This document shows positions 16,949 to 25,658 of a stretch of 64,000 nucleotides of DNA, one piece after another. Source of the DNA: PALSA-1353 sp036267155 (lineage in GTDB: Bacteria > Planctomycetota > Phycisphaerae > Tepidisphaerales > Tepidisphaeraceae); assembly GCA_036267155.1 (NCBI GenBank), contig DATAWP010000041.1, positions 186,001 through 250,000 on the forward strand, written 5' to 3'. The notes under the pieces were generated by a model, which saw only the letters and a program-made list of their open reading frames with translations, had not been told where the DNA came from and did not search any database. The translations under genes were made by a program, and so were the position numbers. The stretch's first letter is position 1, and each line of letters opens with the position of its first letter.

Positions 16949-17997
16949 AAGAGATCGAAATCGGTCGGCCGCCATTTTCCCGGGACGGCCGGGTCATGGT
17001 CATCGCGGAAATCGGCGTGAATCACGATGGCTGCGCCAAGCGCGCGATCGAGCTGGTCCATGCGGCGGCCGAGTGCGGCGCGGACGCGGTCAAGCTGCAA
17101 GTGTTCCGGGCCGATCGTCTCATGCACGAATTATCGGCTTTCGCGGGCTATCAAAAACGGTCCCTGCTGGATGCGTCGCCGATCGATATGCTGCGAAGAT
17201 TTGAGCTGGAGGACCCGGACCTGCGCCAGGTCGTGACGGAAATTTTGGCGGCGGAGATGGTTCCGCTGGCAACGCCGTTTTCGTTGGAAGACGTCGAAAC
17301 GGTGGAATCGCTGAGTCTGCCGGTGATCAAGATCGCTTCGCCGGATATTGTGAATTGGCCGCTGCTGAGGCGGGCCGCGAAGACGGGGACGCCGCTGCTG
17401 ATTTCGACCGGCGCCGCCAGCCTGAACGAAATCAGCTCCAGCGTCGCGTGGTTGCGCGGGTGGAACGCGACGTTCGCCCTGCTCCATTGCATCAGCAGCT
17501 ATCCGACGCCGGCCGATAGCGCCAATCTCTGCTGGATTACGGAACTGGCCGGGCGATTTGACGTGCCGGTTGGATTTTCGGATCACACCACGGAAGTCGT
17601 CAGCGGCGCCCTGGCCGTTGGGGCGGGCGCGGTCATTCTGGAAAAGCATCTGACCTACGATCGCGCCGCCGCCGGGCCGGATCACGCGGCCAGTTTGGAC
17701 CCGAACGATTTCGCAAATTACGTGAAGCTTGTCCGGCTGGCGGAAACGATGCGCGGAGCGGGAAGCAAACGCGTACTCGATATCGAGCGCGACGTGCGCT
17801 CGGTCAGCCGGCAAAGCCTCGTGGCCGCGCGAGATTTGCACGCGGGCCACGTCATTCGAGAAAGCGATCTAATCGTGCAGCGGCCGGGGACGGGCATTCC
17901 CGCATCGGCGTGGCCGTCCATTATTGGCCAGCGGACCGGCCAGTTCATCAAGGCGGGCCAGATGCTGAGCTGGCACCTCATTTCGGATGCCGCGTAA
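16945..17997 (+). CDS. neuB: N-acetylneuraminate/legionaminate synthase
   Basis: Condenses a 6-carbon sugar with phosphoenolpyruvate into a nonulosonic acid. TIM-barrel marks: MVIAEIGVNHDGCAKRAIELV, GADAVKLQVF, LPVIKIASPDIVNWPLL, LLHCISSYPTP and VGFSDHTTEV, with EKHLTYDRAAAGPDHAASLDP containing the conserved HxxxD-type end. A C-terminal SAF domain (about 285-345, SLVAARDLHAGHVIRESDL) is present. ATG 16945 overlaps the neuA stop by 4 bp; 350 residues is normal. Confidence 0.93.
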   Translation: MKEIEIGRPPFSRDGRVMVIAEIGVNHDGCAKRAIELVHAAAECGADAVKLQVFRADRLMHELSAFAGYQKRSLLDASPIDMLRRFELEDPDLRQVVTEILAAEMVPLATPFSLEDVETVESLSLPVIKIASPDIVNWPLLRRAAKTGTPLLISTGAASLNEISSSVAWLRGWNATFALLHCISSYPTPADSANLCWITELAGRFDVPVGFSDHTTEVVSGALAVGAGAVILEKHLTYDRAAAGPDHAASLDPNDFANYVKLVRLAETMRGAGSKRVLDIERDVRSVSRQSLVAARDLHAGHVIRESDLIVQRPGTGIPASAWPSIIGQRTGQFIKAGQMLSWHLISDAA

Positions 17998-19120
17998 AAA
18001 TCCCCGATCGCCACGCCGCTGCATCTGCTTTGTCACGGGCACGCGCGCCGAGTTCGGACTGATGCAATCGGTCTTGATGGCGATTCGGGCAAATCCGCAG
18101 TTGCAGCTCCAAATCATAGCGACCGGAATGCACCTTGATCCGCGGCATGGGCGGACGATTGATCGAATGAAGGTTGACGCCGCGGTTCCGTGGCGCGCGG
18201 GGCGCCGAGCCGTGGCGACCGGCCACGCGATCGCGGCCTTGGCGCGAGAATTTGTACGGCTGAAGCCCGATGTCGTGCTGGTGGTCGGAGACCGCGTCGA
18301 GGCATTCGCGGCGGCGGCGGCGGCACATCTGTGCGATATCGCCGTCGCCCATGTTCATGGCGGGGATCGAGCGCTGGGTCAAATGGATGATGCGCTTCGC
18401 CATGCCATCTCCAAACTCGCTCACGTTCACTTTCCGGCGACGCGGCAAAGTGCGGATCGTCTCGCGAAAATGGGCGAAAACCGCCGGCGGATTCATCGCG
18501 TTGGTTCACCGGGAATCGACGGCATCCACCGATCGGCCGCCCCACCATCGGAGATTCGCGCGGAATTTCCGGAGCTGGTGCGGCCATTCGCGCTGTTGGT
18601 GCTGCATCCAATTGAGGCGAATGAATCGGCGGAATTTCGGCGGGCCGCGATCGTGCTGAAGGCGGTGGCGGCCACGGGTTTGCAAATCGTTATCATTCAT
18701 CCCAATAACGACCCGGGCGCGGGGGGAATCATCCGCTGCTGGCAAAAACTGGCACGAGGAAAGCGGTTCATCGTACGGCGTGATGTGCCGCGAGAGATGT
18801 TTCTGGGACTCTTGCGCGACGCCGCCTTGCTGGTGGGAAACAGTTCCAGCGGGATCATCGAAGCCGCGAGTTTCCGGACCCCGGTGATCGACGTTGGCCC
18901 GCGGCAGCTCGGGCGAGAGCGATGTAAAGATGTGCGGAATGTGCCATATCGGCAATCCGCCGTTTCCGCCGCCATCCTGCGAATCCTGAACAACGGCCGG
19001 CCACGCCGGGGAAAATGCGCCAATTCCTACGGCGGAGATAAGACCGGAGCGAAAATTGCGTCAATTCTCGTCCGGCTGAGAATCGATCAGCGTCTGTTGC
19101 GGAAGATTATCAGCTACTGA
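17987..19120 (+). CDS. neuC: UDP-N-acetylglucosamine 2-epimerase (hydrolysing), NeuC-like
   Basis: Hydrolyses UDP-GlcNAc-type sugars to ManNAc-type sugars, the precursor for NeuB. The GT-B fold shows FVTGTRAEFGLMQSVLMAI near residue 14, VLVVGDRVEAFAAAAAAHLCDIAVAHVHGGDRALGQMDD, ISKLAHVHFPAT, and VGNSSSGIIEAASFRTPVIDVGPRQ at the nucleotide site. It overlaps the neuB stop by 11 bp. The three enzymes complete a ManNAc-NeuB-CMP sequence for the Maf transferase upstream. 377 residues. Confidence 0.9.
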   Translation: MPRKNPRSPRRCICFVTGTRAEFGLMQSVLMAIRANPQLQLQIIATGMHLDPRHGRTIDRMKVDAAVPWRAGRRAVATGHAIAALAREFVRLKPDVVLVVGDRVEAFAAAAAAHLCDIAVAHVHGGDRALGQMDDALRHAISKLAHVHFPATRQSADRLAKMGENRRRIHRVGSPGIDGIHRSAAPPSEIRAEFPELVRPFALLVLHPIEANESAEFRRAAIVLKAVAATGLQIVIIHPNNDPGAGGIIRCWQKLARGKRFIVRRDVPREMFLGLLRDAALLVGNSSSGIIEAASFRTPVIDVGPRQLGRERCKDVRNVPYRQSAVSAAILRILNNGRPRRGKCANSYGGDKTGAKIASILVRLRIDQRLLRKIISY

Positions 19121-19173
19121 CCTGCGGCGGCTTGGGTCTAAAGGACGGGCCTGTTTCCCTCGATAGTTTCGAT

Positions 19174-20046
19174 ATGCCGACAGCTATAGCAGCGGATCAG
19201 CGGACCATTGCGCGCGATGCCATTAAAAACATAACCGCCCTGGCAACCCTGCCGGAGGTGACGGCGCAGATCATCGCCACCGTCGAGGACCCGCGCAGCT
19301 CGATCGGAAAACTTCACAAGATCATCGCAACCGATCCGTCGCTTTCAGCCAGGATTCTGAAGGTCATCAACAGCGCATTCTACGGCGTCTCCGGACAGAT
19401 CGGCAGCGTGGAGCGCGCCATCGTCCTGCTGGGATTGAATGCCGTGAAGAACATCGCCGTCGCGGCAAGCCTCGGCCAACTGTTCCGTGGAGTGAAACTC
19501 GGCGAGGAATTTACCGCCCGCGATCTGTGGACGCATTGCATCAGCGTCGGCGTCGCGGCCCGTGAGTTGGCGCGCAGCCTGAGGATTCCCGTTCCCGACG
19601 AGGCGTTCGTCGCCGGCTTGATGCACGATGCGGGGATTCTGGTCGAATTGCAGATCTGGCCGGAAAAGCTCCAGTGCATTTGCACGACCGCCAAGAGAAC
19701 CGGCGCGGATTTCTGCGAAACCGAAAGGCAGATTCTGGGGGTCGATCACTCGGCACTCGGCCAGGCGTTAACGGAACAGTGGCACTTCCCCGCCTATTGC
19801 CAGCAGGTTGCGGGATTCCATCACAATCCATCCGGCGCAACCGAAAGCGATCGCATGCTGGTCGGCGTGGTTTATATTGCCGACATCCTCTGCTGCCAAT
19901 GCGGTCAGGGATTTAATCTGACGGCTACCGGGCAGCAGTTCGATCCGGCGGTACTATCGAACCTCAATGTGGATAGCGGGCAGATTGAAGCATTGAAGAA
20001 CAGTCTGGACGAGAATATTACCAACGCGCTGGCGGTGTTTTCGTAG
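19174..20046 (+). CDS. HDOD-domain signalling protein
   Basis: 290 residues; HDOD domain at about 25-235 (LPEVTAQIIATVEDPRSSIGKLHKIIATDPSLSARILKVINSAFYG, then VERAIVLLGLNAVKNIAVAASL and DEAFVAGLMHDAGILVELQ). HDOD proteins are HD-GYP relatives without full metal sites, used in motility, biofilm and nucleotide-second-messenger control. The frame is open to 19132 (TTG) but ATG 19174 gives the compact start. Its place after Maf/neu genes agrees with a motility link, though a 53-bp gap makes co-transcription only likely. A strong terminator follows. Confidence 0.87.
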   Translation: MPTAIAADQRTIARDAIKNITALATLPEVTAQIIATVEDPRSSIGKLHKIIATDPSLSARILKVINSAFYGVSGQIGSVERAIVLLGLNAVKNIAVAASLGQLFRGVKLGEEFTARDLWTHCISVGVAARELARSLRIPVPDEAFVAGLMHDAGILVELQIWPEKLQCICTTAKRTGADFCETERQILGVDHSALGQALTEQWHFPAYCQQVAGFHHNPSGATESDRMLVGVVYIADILCCQCGQGFNLTATGQQFDPAVLSNLNVDSGQIEALKNSLDENITNALAVFS

Positions 20047-20074
20047 GGCATCATCTTTGGTCGAATTCCAATGG

Positions 20075-20103
20075 CGCGGGATCGCTATCCCGCGGTTTTT
20101 TTT
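20075..20103 (+). terminator. Rho-independent terminator after the HDOD gene
   Basis: A perfect 8-bp stem (CGCGGGAT/ATCCCGCG, 20075-20082 with 20087-20094) and 4-base loop are followed by GG... hence eight Ts at 20096-20103. It closes the plus-strand glycosylation run. Confidence 0.92.
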
Positions 20104-20141
20104 GTAAATCGAAAATGCTGTGCGCTCCGCATCGGCACGCT

Positions 20142-21446
20142 CTACACCGACTGAAATCTGCGGTGACCGTGCAGGGGGTGGGGACGGCGATGCCGCTGCG
20201 GTTGGGCAGGATGCCTTGATGGCGCGGCCTCACGCTGGGGCTGGGGGCGAAAGTGGCGGTATTCCGGTTTGGGGATCGGGGCTTGGTTCGGATTTCGGGT
20301 CTCGGGCTTCGGATTTTGCACAACACCACTGGCCGTCTTGACCGGGATCGGGCGGCGGATGAGCTTTTCGATCGCTCTCAGATTGGGCATTTCTTCCGGG
20401 TCACAGAACGAGACGGCCGCTCCGCTGGCGCCGGCGCGGGCGGTGCGGCCGATGCGGTGGACGTACGTTTCCGGCTCGTCAGTCAAATCGTAATTCACAA
20501 CGTGCGAGATGCCGTCCACGTCGATGCCGCGCGAGGCGACGTCCGTGGCGACCAGCAGGGAAAGTTTGCCGGATCGGAAATTATGGAGGGCGCGCTGGCG
20601 GGCGTTCTGGCTCTTGTTGCCGTGGATGGCTTCGGCGCGAATGCCGCTGTCGTGCAGGCGGCGCACCAGGCGGTCGGCGCCGTGCTTGGTGCGGGTGAAA
20701 ACGATCGCTCGCGACATCGGAAGATCATTCACCAGATGTGCCAGCAGCGCGGGTTTGTTTGTTCGGGGAACGAAGTAGACGGATTGATCGATGCGATCGG
20801 CGGCGGGAGAAGCGTGGGCAATTTGGATCGTCACCGCATCACGCAGGATCGCACAGGCCAGCTTGCGGATTTCCTGCGGAATCGTGGCGGAGAAAAGCAG
20901 CGTCTGACGGCGCGACGGAAGGCCGGCGATGATCTTGCGGATGTCCTGAATGAACCCCATGTCGAGCATTCGGTCGGCCTCGTCGAGTACGAGGATTTCC
21001 ACGCCGCGCAGGTCGGCGAGGTGTTGATTGAGGAGGTCGAGCAATCGCCCGGGCGTGGCGACGAGAATATCGACGCCGCGGCGAAGGATCTCAGCCTGCG
21101 GGCCGACGCCGACGCCGCCGAAAACGACGGCGCTGCGGAGGCCGACGTGCTTGCCATAAACACGAAAGCTTTCGCCGATCTGGGTGGCCAACTCACGTGT
21201 CGGACAGAGGACGAGACATCGCGGCCGGGCGATTCCGCCGGGACGGGCGACGATGGAGAGCCGGTGCAGAATGGGCAGGGCAAAAGCCGCGGTTTTGCCG
21301 GTGCCGGTCTGGGCACAGCCCAGCACGTCACGCCCGCGCAATATCTGCGGAATGGCCTGCGCCTGCACGGGCGTGGCCACGGTGTAACCTTCTGAAACAA
21401 CGGCACGAAGAATCGGTTCAGACAGAAGCAATTCAGTGAAACTCAA
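20142..21446 (-). CDS. rhlE: DEAD-box RNA helicase, RhlE-type
   Basis: ATP-dependent RNA helicase for ribosome assembly or mRNA turnover. All core motifs are seen: Q-motif region GYTVATPVQAQAIP, motif I AQTGTGKT, Ia PTRELATQI, II VLDEADRML, III FSATIP, V TDVASRGIDVDGI, VI HRIGRTARAG. The start is TTG 21446, with AAGGA upstream. The last ~60 residues are a Pro/Arg/Gln-rich tail whose DNA resembles low-complexity 'CCCGAAACC' filler also found between genes in this window. 434 residues. Confidence 0.93.
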   Translation of the reverse strand: MSFTELLLSEPILRAVVSEGYTVATPVQAQAIPQILRGRDVLGCAQTGTGKTAAFALPILHRLSIVARPGGIARPRCLVLCPTRELATQIGESFRVYGKHVGLRSAVVFGGVGVGPQAEILRRGVDILVATPGRLLDLLNQHLADLRGVEILVLDEADRMLDMGFIQDIRKIIAGLPSRRQTLLFSATIPQEIRKLACAILRDAVTIQIAHASPAADRIDQSVYFVPRTNKPALLAHLVNDLPMSRAIVFTRTKHGADRLVRRLHDSGIRAEAIHGNKSQNARQRALHNFRSGKLSLLVATDVASRGIDVDGISHVVNYDLTDEPETYVHRIGRTARAGASGAAVSFCDPEEMPNLRAIEKLIRRPIPVKTASGVVQNPKPETRNPNQAPIPKPEYRHFRPQPQREAAPSRHPAQPQRHRRPHPLHGHRRFQSV

Positions 21447-21455
21447 GGAGATATC

Positions 21456-21480
21456 CTTTGGTAAACAGTGCGTACCAAAG
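21456..21480 (-). promoter_or_regulatory. Hairpin overlapping the rhlE ribosome-binding site
   Basis: A perfect 8-bp inverted repeat CTTTGGTA/TACCAAAG (21456-21463 with 21473-21480, 9-base loop) lies directly before the TTG start on the minus strand. The last bases of the stem read AAAGGA, the probable Shine-Dalgarno. Folding would hide it, as expected for a temperature- or helicase-sensitive switch; this regulation is inferred. Confidence 0.5.
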
Positions 21481-21762
21481 GGTCAACGGCGAAAGCCGAA
21501 AAAGGACCAGTCAGTGCGCTACAACTAAGCTCGTAACGTCCAGGATCAATGCCGTAAGGGGCGAGAGTCTGAGAGGATCGAGACAGGCAGTTGTTCACGG
21601 ACTATATCGGAATAATCGGAGATGCACAATAGGTGCGGGAGGATTGTGTCCGGGAGGATTGCCTCTTGCGTGGGGTGAGGCGCGCATTCGTGGTCTTTTT
21701 GGCAGAATGTCGGGACAAGGAGGTCCCACAGGCGTCGGGCCCATTCTCGGGATCCGATACGG

Positions 21763-22084
21763 AGGGAGTGAACGACACGCGCACCACGGGCGGCCGCCTT
21801 GTCTCCGCCACCGTGTTCGACAGTGCCATCGGGACCGGCACCGTGCCGGTCGAATTCGACTCCAAGGGCGACTTTTTTGAGGAAACCACGCAGCCTCCCC
21901 TCTGCCCTCCGTATCCGCGACCAGTTCCGGCAGCGTCGAAGTCAGCTACAACTACACTTCCTCTTCAGCCGCAGTTCCCTTACCCAATTCGCTGAACACG
22001 AGCTTTCTGGGGTTGGTCGCGCTGGGCCTGCTCCGCTTTGGCAAAACGGCGAAGAATCGGTTTACATTTGGCCGTCTAGTTTGA
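21763..22084 (+). pseudogene. Remnant of a PEP-CTERM-like exported protein
   Basis: One frame around 21763-21895 reads RTTGGRLVSATVFDSAIGTG and on, a secreted-protein-like stretch. After a shift to another frame at about 21900 the reading continues as SSGSVEVSYNYTSSSAAVPLPNS followed by a hydrophobic segment (FLGLVALGLLRFG) and basic tail to TGA at 22084. That last part is a sorting-signal-like C-terminus (Pro-Leu-Pro, membrane helix, basic end). No start codon, frame broken: a decayed gene. The identity is by pattern only. Confidence 0.45.
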
Positions 22085-22248
22085 AAGGTCGAGTCGCGGT
22101 TCTCGTCTGGCGATAGCGCCACGTATAAAACAGAGAACTGACTTCCGCAGAAAGCTGGAGCAGATGACCGGCCGATGAGCAGCGTTGTTATTTTAAATGC
22201 GCGGATTACTGAGAGATACAATTAATAAGCGACGGAACTCGGAACTCC

Positions 22249-22854
22249 TTAAAACAGCGGGCGGATCTTCTGACTGGGAATCCCCAGCGCGAGCAGCTCA
22301 GGGCGAAGCGCATGAACACGATGCTTGCCGGCCTCTCCCCCCATGATCAAGATGCTGGGCTGATTGGGCGAAGAGTTGAAGTATGCGAATGCTGTCATTC
22401 CCATTGCAGTAAGAGCGTCAATTTTCTCTCCGATCCCCGTTTCCCGATCCGCATTGCTGAGTGACTCGTCAAACGCGAGGAAAAGACCGTGAGCGTCTGC
22501 AAGCATGGTCCGAATTTCCCCGACACTCACCACTTCACGATCTGACGCCTGGTCGCGAAGCTCCTGCACGATACCGCGATCGGGGTCCATGAACACATCG
22601 CATGTCTCTGCTACCAAAGAGGCCCTCCCGAGATACTTCTTTCGGTCCTGCCGGGGGTAGAAACGGTCCAGTGAGATCAAATCATCCATGTCAACGCCTA
22701 GCACCCTTGTGTAAGCGACAACGTCTTCCTCATGATATTCCCCCGTGAACAGCGGCAGGATTTTGACGGGACGTAGGCTTGGGCAATTCTTCAGAAGATC
22801 GAGGAATCCTCGCTTGAAAATGTCTTTCGAGTCGCCGTGATATTTCGGGTTCAT
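22249..22854 (-). CDS. Unrecognised ~200-residue protein, paralogue of the protein at 26519
   Basis: 201 residues. It aligns along its whole length with the product at 26519-27115: both start M-x-x-x-Y-x-GD, then FKRGFLDLL / YKRWFLREA, ILPLFTGEYHEEDVVAY / VLPMFTEAWLPEEIDVY, RVLGVDMDDL / SILGVSRGDI, DVFMDPDRGI / DVFIDPDTGL and GLFLAFDESL / IVVVYDQSIG. The start ATG 22854 was chosen from that alignment; the frame opens further at 22887. I do not know the family. It sits in the accessory array with its 5' end beside dispersed repeat copy A. Confidence 0.7.
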   Translation of the reverse strand: MNPKYHGDSKDIFKRGFLDLLKNCPSLRPVKILPLFTGEYHEEDVVAYTRVLGVDMDDLISLDRFYPRQDRKKYLGRASLVAETCDVFMDPDRGIVQELRDQASDREVVSVGEIRTMLADAHGLFLAFDESLSNADRETGIGEKIDALTAMGMTAFAYFNSSPNQPSILIMGGEAGKHRVHALRPELLALGIPSQKIRPLF

Positions 22855-22889
22855 CGTGGGCTCTGACTGCATTGTGGGAAAGCGCACGA

Positions 22890-22990
22890 AAAGTTTAATT
22901 CGTCCCCCTCGTATGGAGCCAGCGGGACGCCAATAGAACTTGCGACCGCGTTTTTGAGCGAATTCCGCATATTCTCGGTCAAAATGACGC
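22890..22990 (+). repeat. Dispersed repeat family 1, copy A
   Basis: About 100 bp, with TATGGAGCCAGCGGGA then GCCAATAGAACT, ACCGCGTTTTT and GTCAAAATG. It matches copy C (27147-27247) over its whole length at roughly four of five positions, and shares its first half with copy B and second half with copy D. Read on the minus strand, the centre resembles the T-arm and acceptor end of a tRNA. Confidence 0.85.
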
Positions 22991-23201
22991 GTGATGCCTA
23001 CGATCTGGCGGCGTCACTCTCCACTCGGTTCTAGAAGTCGCTTGTTCAATCGGCAGAAATAGCGGCAGCGGATCGCTGCGTTTCCGTGAACCCCGGTGGT
23101 CGATGGACATGGGTGTACCGGGTAATGCCTCAGAGCGGCGACATTACGATCCTGGAAGCACCTGGGAATGCTGAAGTAGCCATCTAACCCACCGGCGGGC
23201 C
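22991..23201. other. Intergenic stretch, no gene recognised
   Basis: Lies between repeat copy A and the end of the HEPN-like gene. A minus-strand frame runs through it but overlaps the HEPN-like gene in another frame; it may be the original 3' end of that gene lost by a frameshift, which I cannot decide. Confidence 0.4.
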
Positions 23202-23903
23202 TCATCGAGGGTATGTTGATGATTGACCCAGAGTCGCGGTCTGGATCGAAGCCCCTGAAATAAGTTGTCCAGGGCCAGCAGACGACGTCGCTGGTGGCCA
23301 TGGGCCTATGAAGATCGAACCGTATTTTGGAAACATCCTCGCAAAATTTGTGTGAAGCGTTGTAGAGTCGCGGCCTGTTTCAAGCAACGTCGTATATACC
23401 TTCACTGCTTTTTCGAATTCCTCTTGAAGCGACAGAATGTTCACGATGTATCTTTGTGCCGGATCCAACGGGTCTATCGGACGAGTAATGGGGGGACCAG
23501 TTTGGTTTAGCGAAAAGCGAAAGATTCTCCCGCCCTGGGCTTCGGAATAAAGCCCGAACGAGTGAAGCAAGGAATTACGAAGTTGATAAATGGTGATTCG
23601 ATCCTCTTGCGACGAGAGCTTAAAGCATTCTTTCAAGAATAGATCAAAATTCGTTGAGACGGTACGCGGTCCATCATTTCCGCTGAAGAACTTCCCCAGT
23701 AAATCAACCCCGGCCATGATCGCCATCGCGCCCGGCCAGAGCGATAGGCCGTTGTCGGGAGGCGGTAATTGTTTTCCCGTTTTGAGGTCAAGGCCCATAC
23801 AGCGATATATGTCCTGACGTAATATATATAAAATGCCGTACGGGGCCGGCGGCATCTGAACCTCAGCGGGGTCTTTCAGGAATAATTGTTCGTCTGATGT
23901 CAT
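23202..23903 (-). CDS. HEPN-like protein (possible ribonuclease effector)
   Basis: 233 residues. The stretch EDRITIYQLRNSLLHSFGLYSE near residue 110 contains R-N-x3-H (RNSLLH), the catalytic signature of HEPN RNases, inside a helical context (AIMAGVDLLGKFFSG before, VNILSLQEEFEKAVKVYTTLL after). Many HEPN proteins cut RNA in defence or toxin systems. The C-terminal ~45 residues are Pro/Ser/Gly-rich and may be out of frame. No antitoxin-like gene is adjacent. Family assignment is from the motif only. Confidence 0.55.
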   Translation of the reverse strand: MTSDEQLFLKDPAEVQMPPAPYGILYILRQDIYRCMGLDLKTGKQLPPPDNGLSLWPGAMAIMAGVDLLGKFFSGNDGPRTVSTNFDLFLKECFKLSSQEDRITIYQLRNSLLHSFGLYSEAQGGRIFRFSLNQTGPPITRPIDPLDPAQRYIVNILSLQEEFEKAVKVYTTLLETGRDSTTLHTNFARMFPKYGSIFIGPWPPATSSAGPGQLISGASIQTATLGQSSTYPR

Positions 23904-24455
23904 GAAGTTTGAGTTTATGCACCAAAGTACGCTTTGTGAATCGCGTCCGTGGCCGGATTAACCATGCACGGATTGCGCGCAAATAGTGGTCAGACATCCC
24001 ACTCCGGTGTCTCACGCCGTCTTCAGCGATCAGCATGCTGCGGCCGAGCCAATTTTTTTTGAAAGTTTTTTGTTCGAAACAGCAATAATAAACGAGGGGA
24101 TTCTCTGCGCAGAGGATCAAATGGAGCCAGCGGGACACCAATAGAACTCGCGACCTCGTTTCTGAACGGATTTCGAGGACTCTTGGCCAGGTTGACGGAG
24201 GCAATTCTTGCCGGCTGTGAACGTTCTGGACATCGCCGGGGAACAAAGACGGCCTTACTTTGCGGTTAGCTTGATGAAAGCGGGTTGAATGCGAGCGGTG
24301 TCTGGAGCGCATTCTGCACATTGGAGACGCGGGTTCGGTTTCATTTTTTACTTGGATCGCTTCGCCAACACGCAGATTTCCATTTCAGGCGATTGGAGCC
24401 GATAATTCCGGAACGCCACGGAGAGCCGGACGTCAGCGAAAGAAGCATTTAGACA
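23904..24455. other. 552-bp intergenic region with partial repeat copy B
   Basis: Separates the divergent HEPN-like and ATPase genes and should hold both promoters. Apart from repeat copy B I see no supported gene; a 152-codon minus-strand frame has no recognisable protein features. Confidence 0.5.
24118..24180 (+). repeat. Dispersed repeat family 1, copy B (first half)
   Basis: Contains CAAATGGAGCCAGCGGGACA, CCAATAGAACTCGCGACCTCG and TTTCTGAACGGATTTCG, matching copies A and C; the second half is not recognisable. Confidence 0.75.
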
Positions 24456-25658
24456 ATGGTCACTAAGATTTCCATCCAGTCCTTCAAATCGATTGAGAAC
24501 CTGGAACTTCAGCTGGGACGATTGAACGTCTTCGTGGGCGCGAACGGGTCGGGTAAGAGCAACATCCTGGAAGGACTCGGCGTGCTGTCGGCGGCTGCCG
24601 ACGGAAAGGTGAATGACCAGACGCTCTTGCAGCGCGGGGTTCGGCCTGGGGTTCCAAAACTCTACAAATCGGCGTTCCCGGCGAAGAACGGGATGGCTCC
24701 GTCGCACATCTGGTTCAGCGCGACATCGGATAAATCGCATTACGACGTCTCGCTCAACAATCCGCTGAATGACCCGCACCCGGCATGGCTCTACAAGCAC
24801 GAACTGTGGGAGCGGGGCAACGAGAAGCTGGCAAGTCGAGGTCCGAACATGAACAACCCGCCCAATAAGGAGGCGGGGCTGGCCGCGCTCAAGGCGGTCG
24901 AACTGGAGCCGAATGATTCTGCATTGCTTCTTCTGCGGCGGTTGCAAGGTTACGTCATCTACTCGCCGACGACTCCCGTGCTAAGAGGCATCGCGCCCGA
25001 AACGCAGCCTCGCAACCCGCTGGGACTGTCGGGTGGACGATTACCTGAGGCGGTGGATGAACTGCTGCATCGCTTGCACGGCAAGCACGGCGACAAGAAT
25101 GTCAGCGTGGTGCTCTCCGACGTATTACCGTTAATCGGTTGGGCAAAAAAATTTGCCGTCGGGTCGGCGAGCGAATTGCCGCTGTCGCCCGCAGTCAGCG
25201 CCACGAGACAGGTCATCGCCTTCGAAGACCGTTTCATGGCAGCGGGGCGCAACGTGTTATCGGGTTACGACGCCAGCGAAGGGGCGCTGTACGTGCTATT
25301 CCTGGCGGTGCTGGCCGCGCATCCGCAGGCACCGTCGATGATGGCAATCGACAACGCGGACCATGGCCTGAATCCGGAACTGGCAACGAGATTGATGAAA
25401 GCATTCGCCGACTGGATTCTCACGGACAAAAAATGCGAACGACAGATCTTGATCACCAGTCACAACCCGGCTGTACTGGATGGTCTGCCGCTGCAGAACG
25501 ATGCGGTGCGCCTTTTCACGGTGGACCGCGACAACGTCGGCAGAACCGTGGTCAAGCGAGTCGTCGTCGACGAGAAGATGCTGGAGATGGCCAAGAAGGG
25601 CTGGACCCTGTCGCGGCTTTGGACGAACAAGCTTATCGGGGGGATGCCGGATGTCTAA
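24456..25658 (+). CDS. AAA15/AAA21-type (OLD-like) ABC ATPase of a two-gene defence-like system
   Basis: 400 residues. It begins KISIQSFKSIENLELQLGRLNVFVGANGSGKSN, the Walker A start of SMC/RecF-like AAA15 ATPases; an ABC signature-like segment is DASEGALYVLFLAVL, Walker B is MMAIDNADHGLNPEL, and the switch His is in LITSHNP. In place of the usual Asp-Glu after Walker B there is Asp-Asn. Such ATPases pair with TOPRIM or nuclease partners in phage defence (PARIS, Gabija, RloAB-like). The stop overlaps the next gene by 8 bp, indicating a complex. Target unknown. Confidence 0.8.
   Translation: MVTKISIQSFKSIENLELQLGRLNVFVGANGSGKSNILEGLGVLSAAADGKVNDQTLLQRGVRPGVPKLYKSAFPAKNGMAPSHIWFSATSDKSHYDVSLNNPLNDPHPAWLYKHELWERGNEKLASRGPNMNNPPNKEAGLAALKAVELEPNDSALLLLRRLQGYVIYSPTTPVLRGIAPETQPRNPLGLSGGRLPEAVDELLHRLHGKHGDKNVSVVLSDVLPLIGWAKKFAVGSASELPLSPAVSATRQVIAFEDRFMAAGRNVLSGYDASEGALYVLFLAVLAAHPQAPSMMAIDNADHGLNPELATRLMKAFADWILTDKKCERQILITSHNPAVLDGLPLQNDAVRLFTVDRDNVGRTVVKRVVVDEKMLEMAKKGWTLSRLWTNKLIGGMPDV

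Larger units (their letters stand above)
21447..22248. other. 802-bp stretch without an intact gene
   Basis: Contains the rhlE leader hairpin and the PEP-CTERM-like remnant listed separately. Apart from these I see no coding frame with recognisable protein sequence. It marks the border from conserved chromosome to the accessory array. Confidence 0.6.

Noticed and set aside
23050..23150. Third, diverged copy of repeat family 2
   Set aside because: Only short words (GGGTAATGCC..AGCGGCGAC) agree; too weak to call.
23863..24321. 152-codon minus-strand frame
   Set aside because: Arg/His-rich, overlaps the HEPN start and repeat copy B, no protein features.
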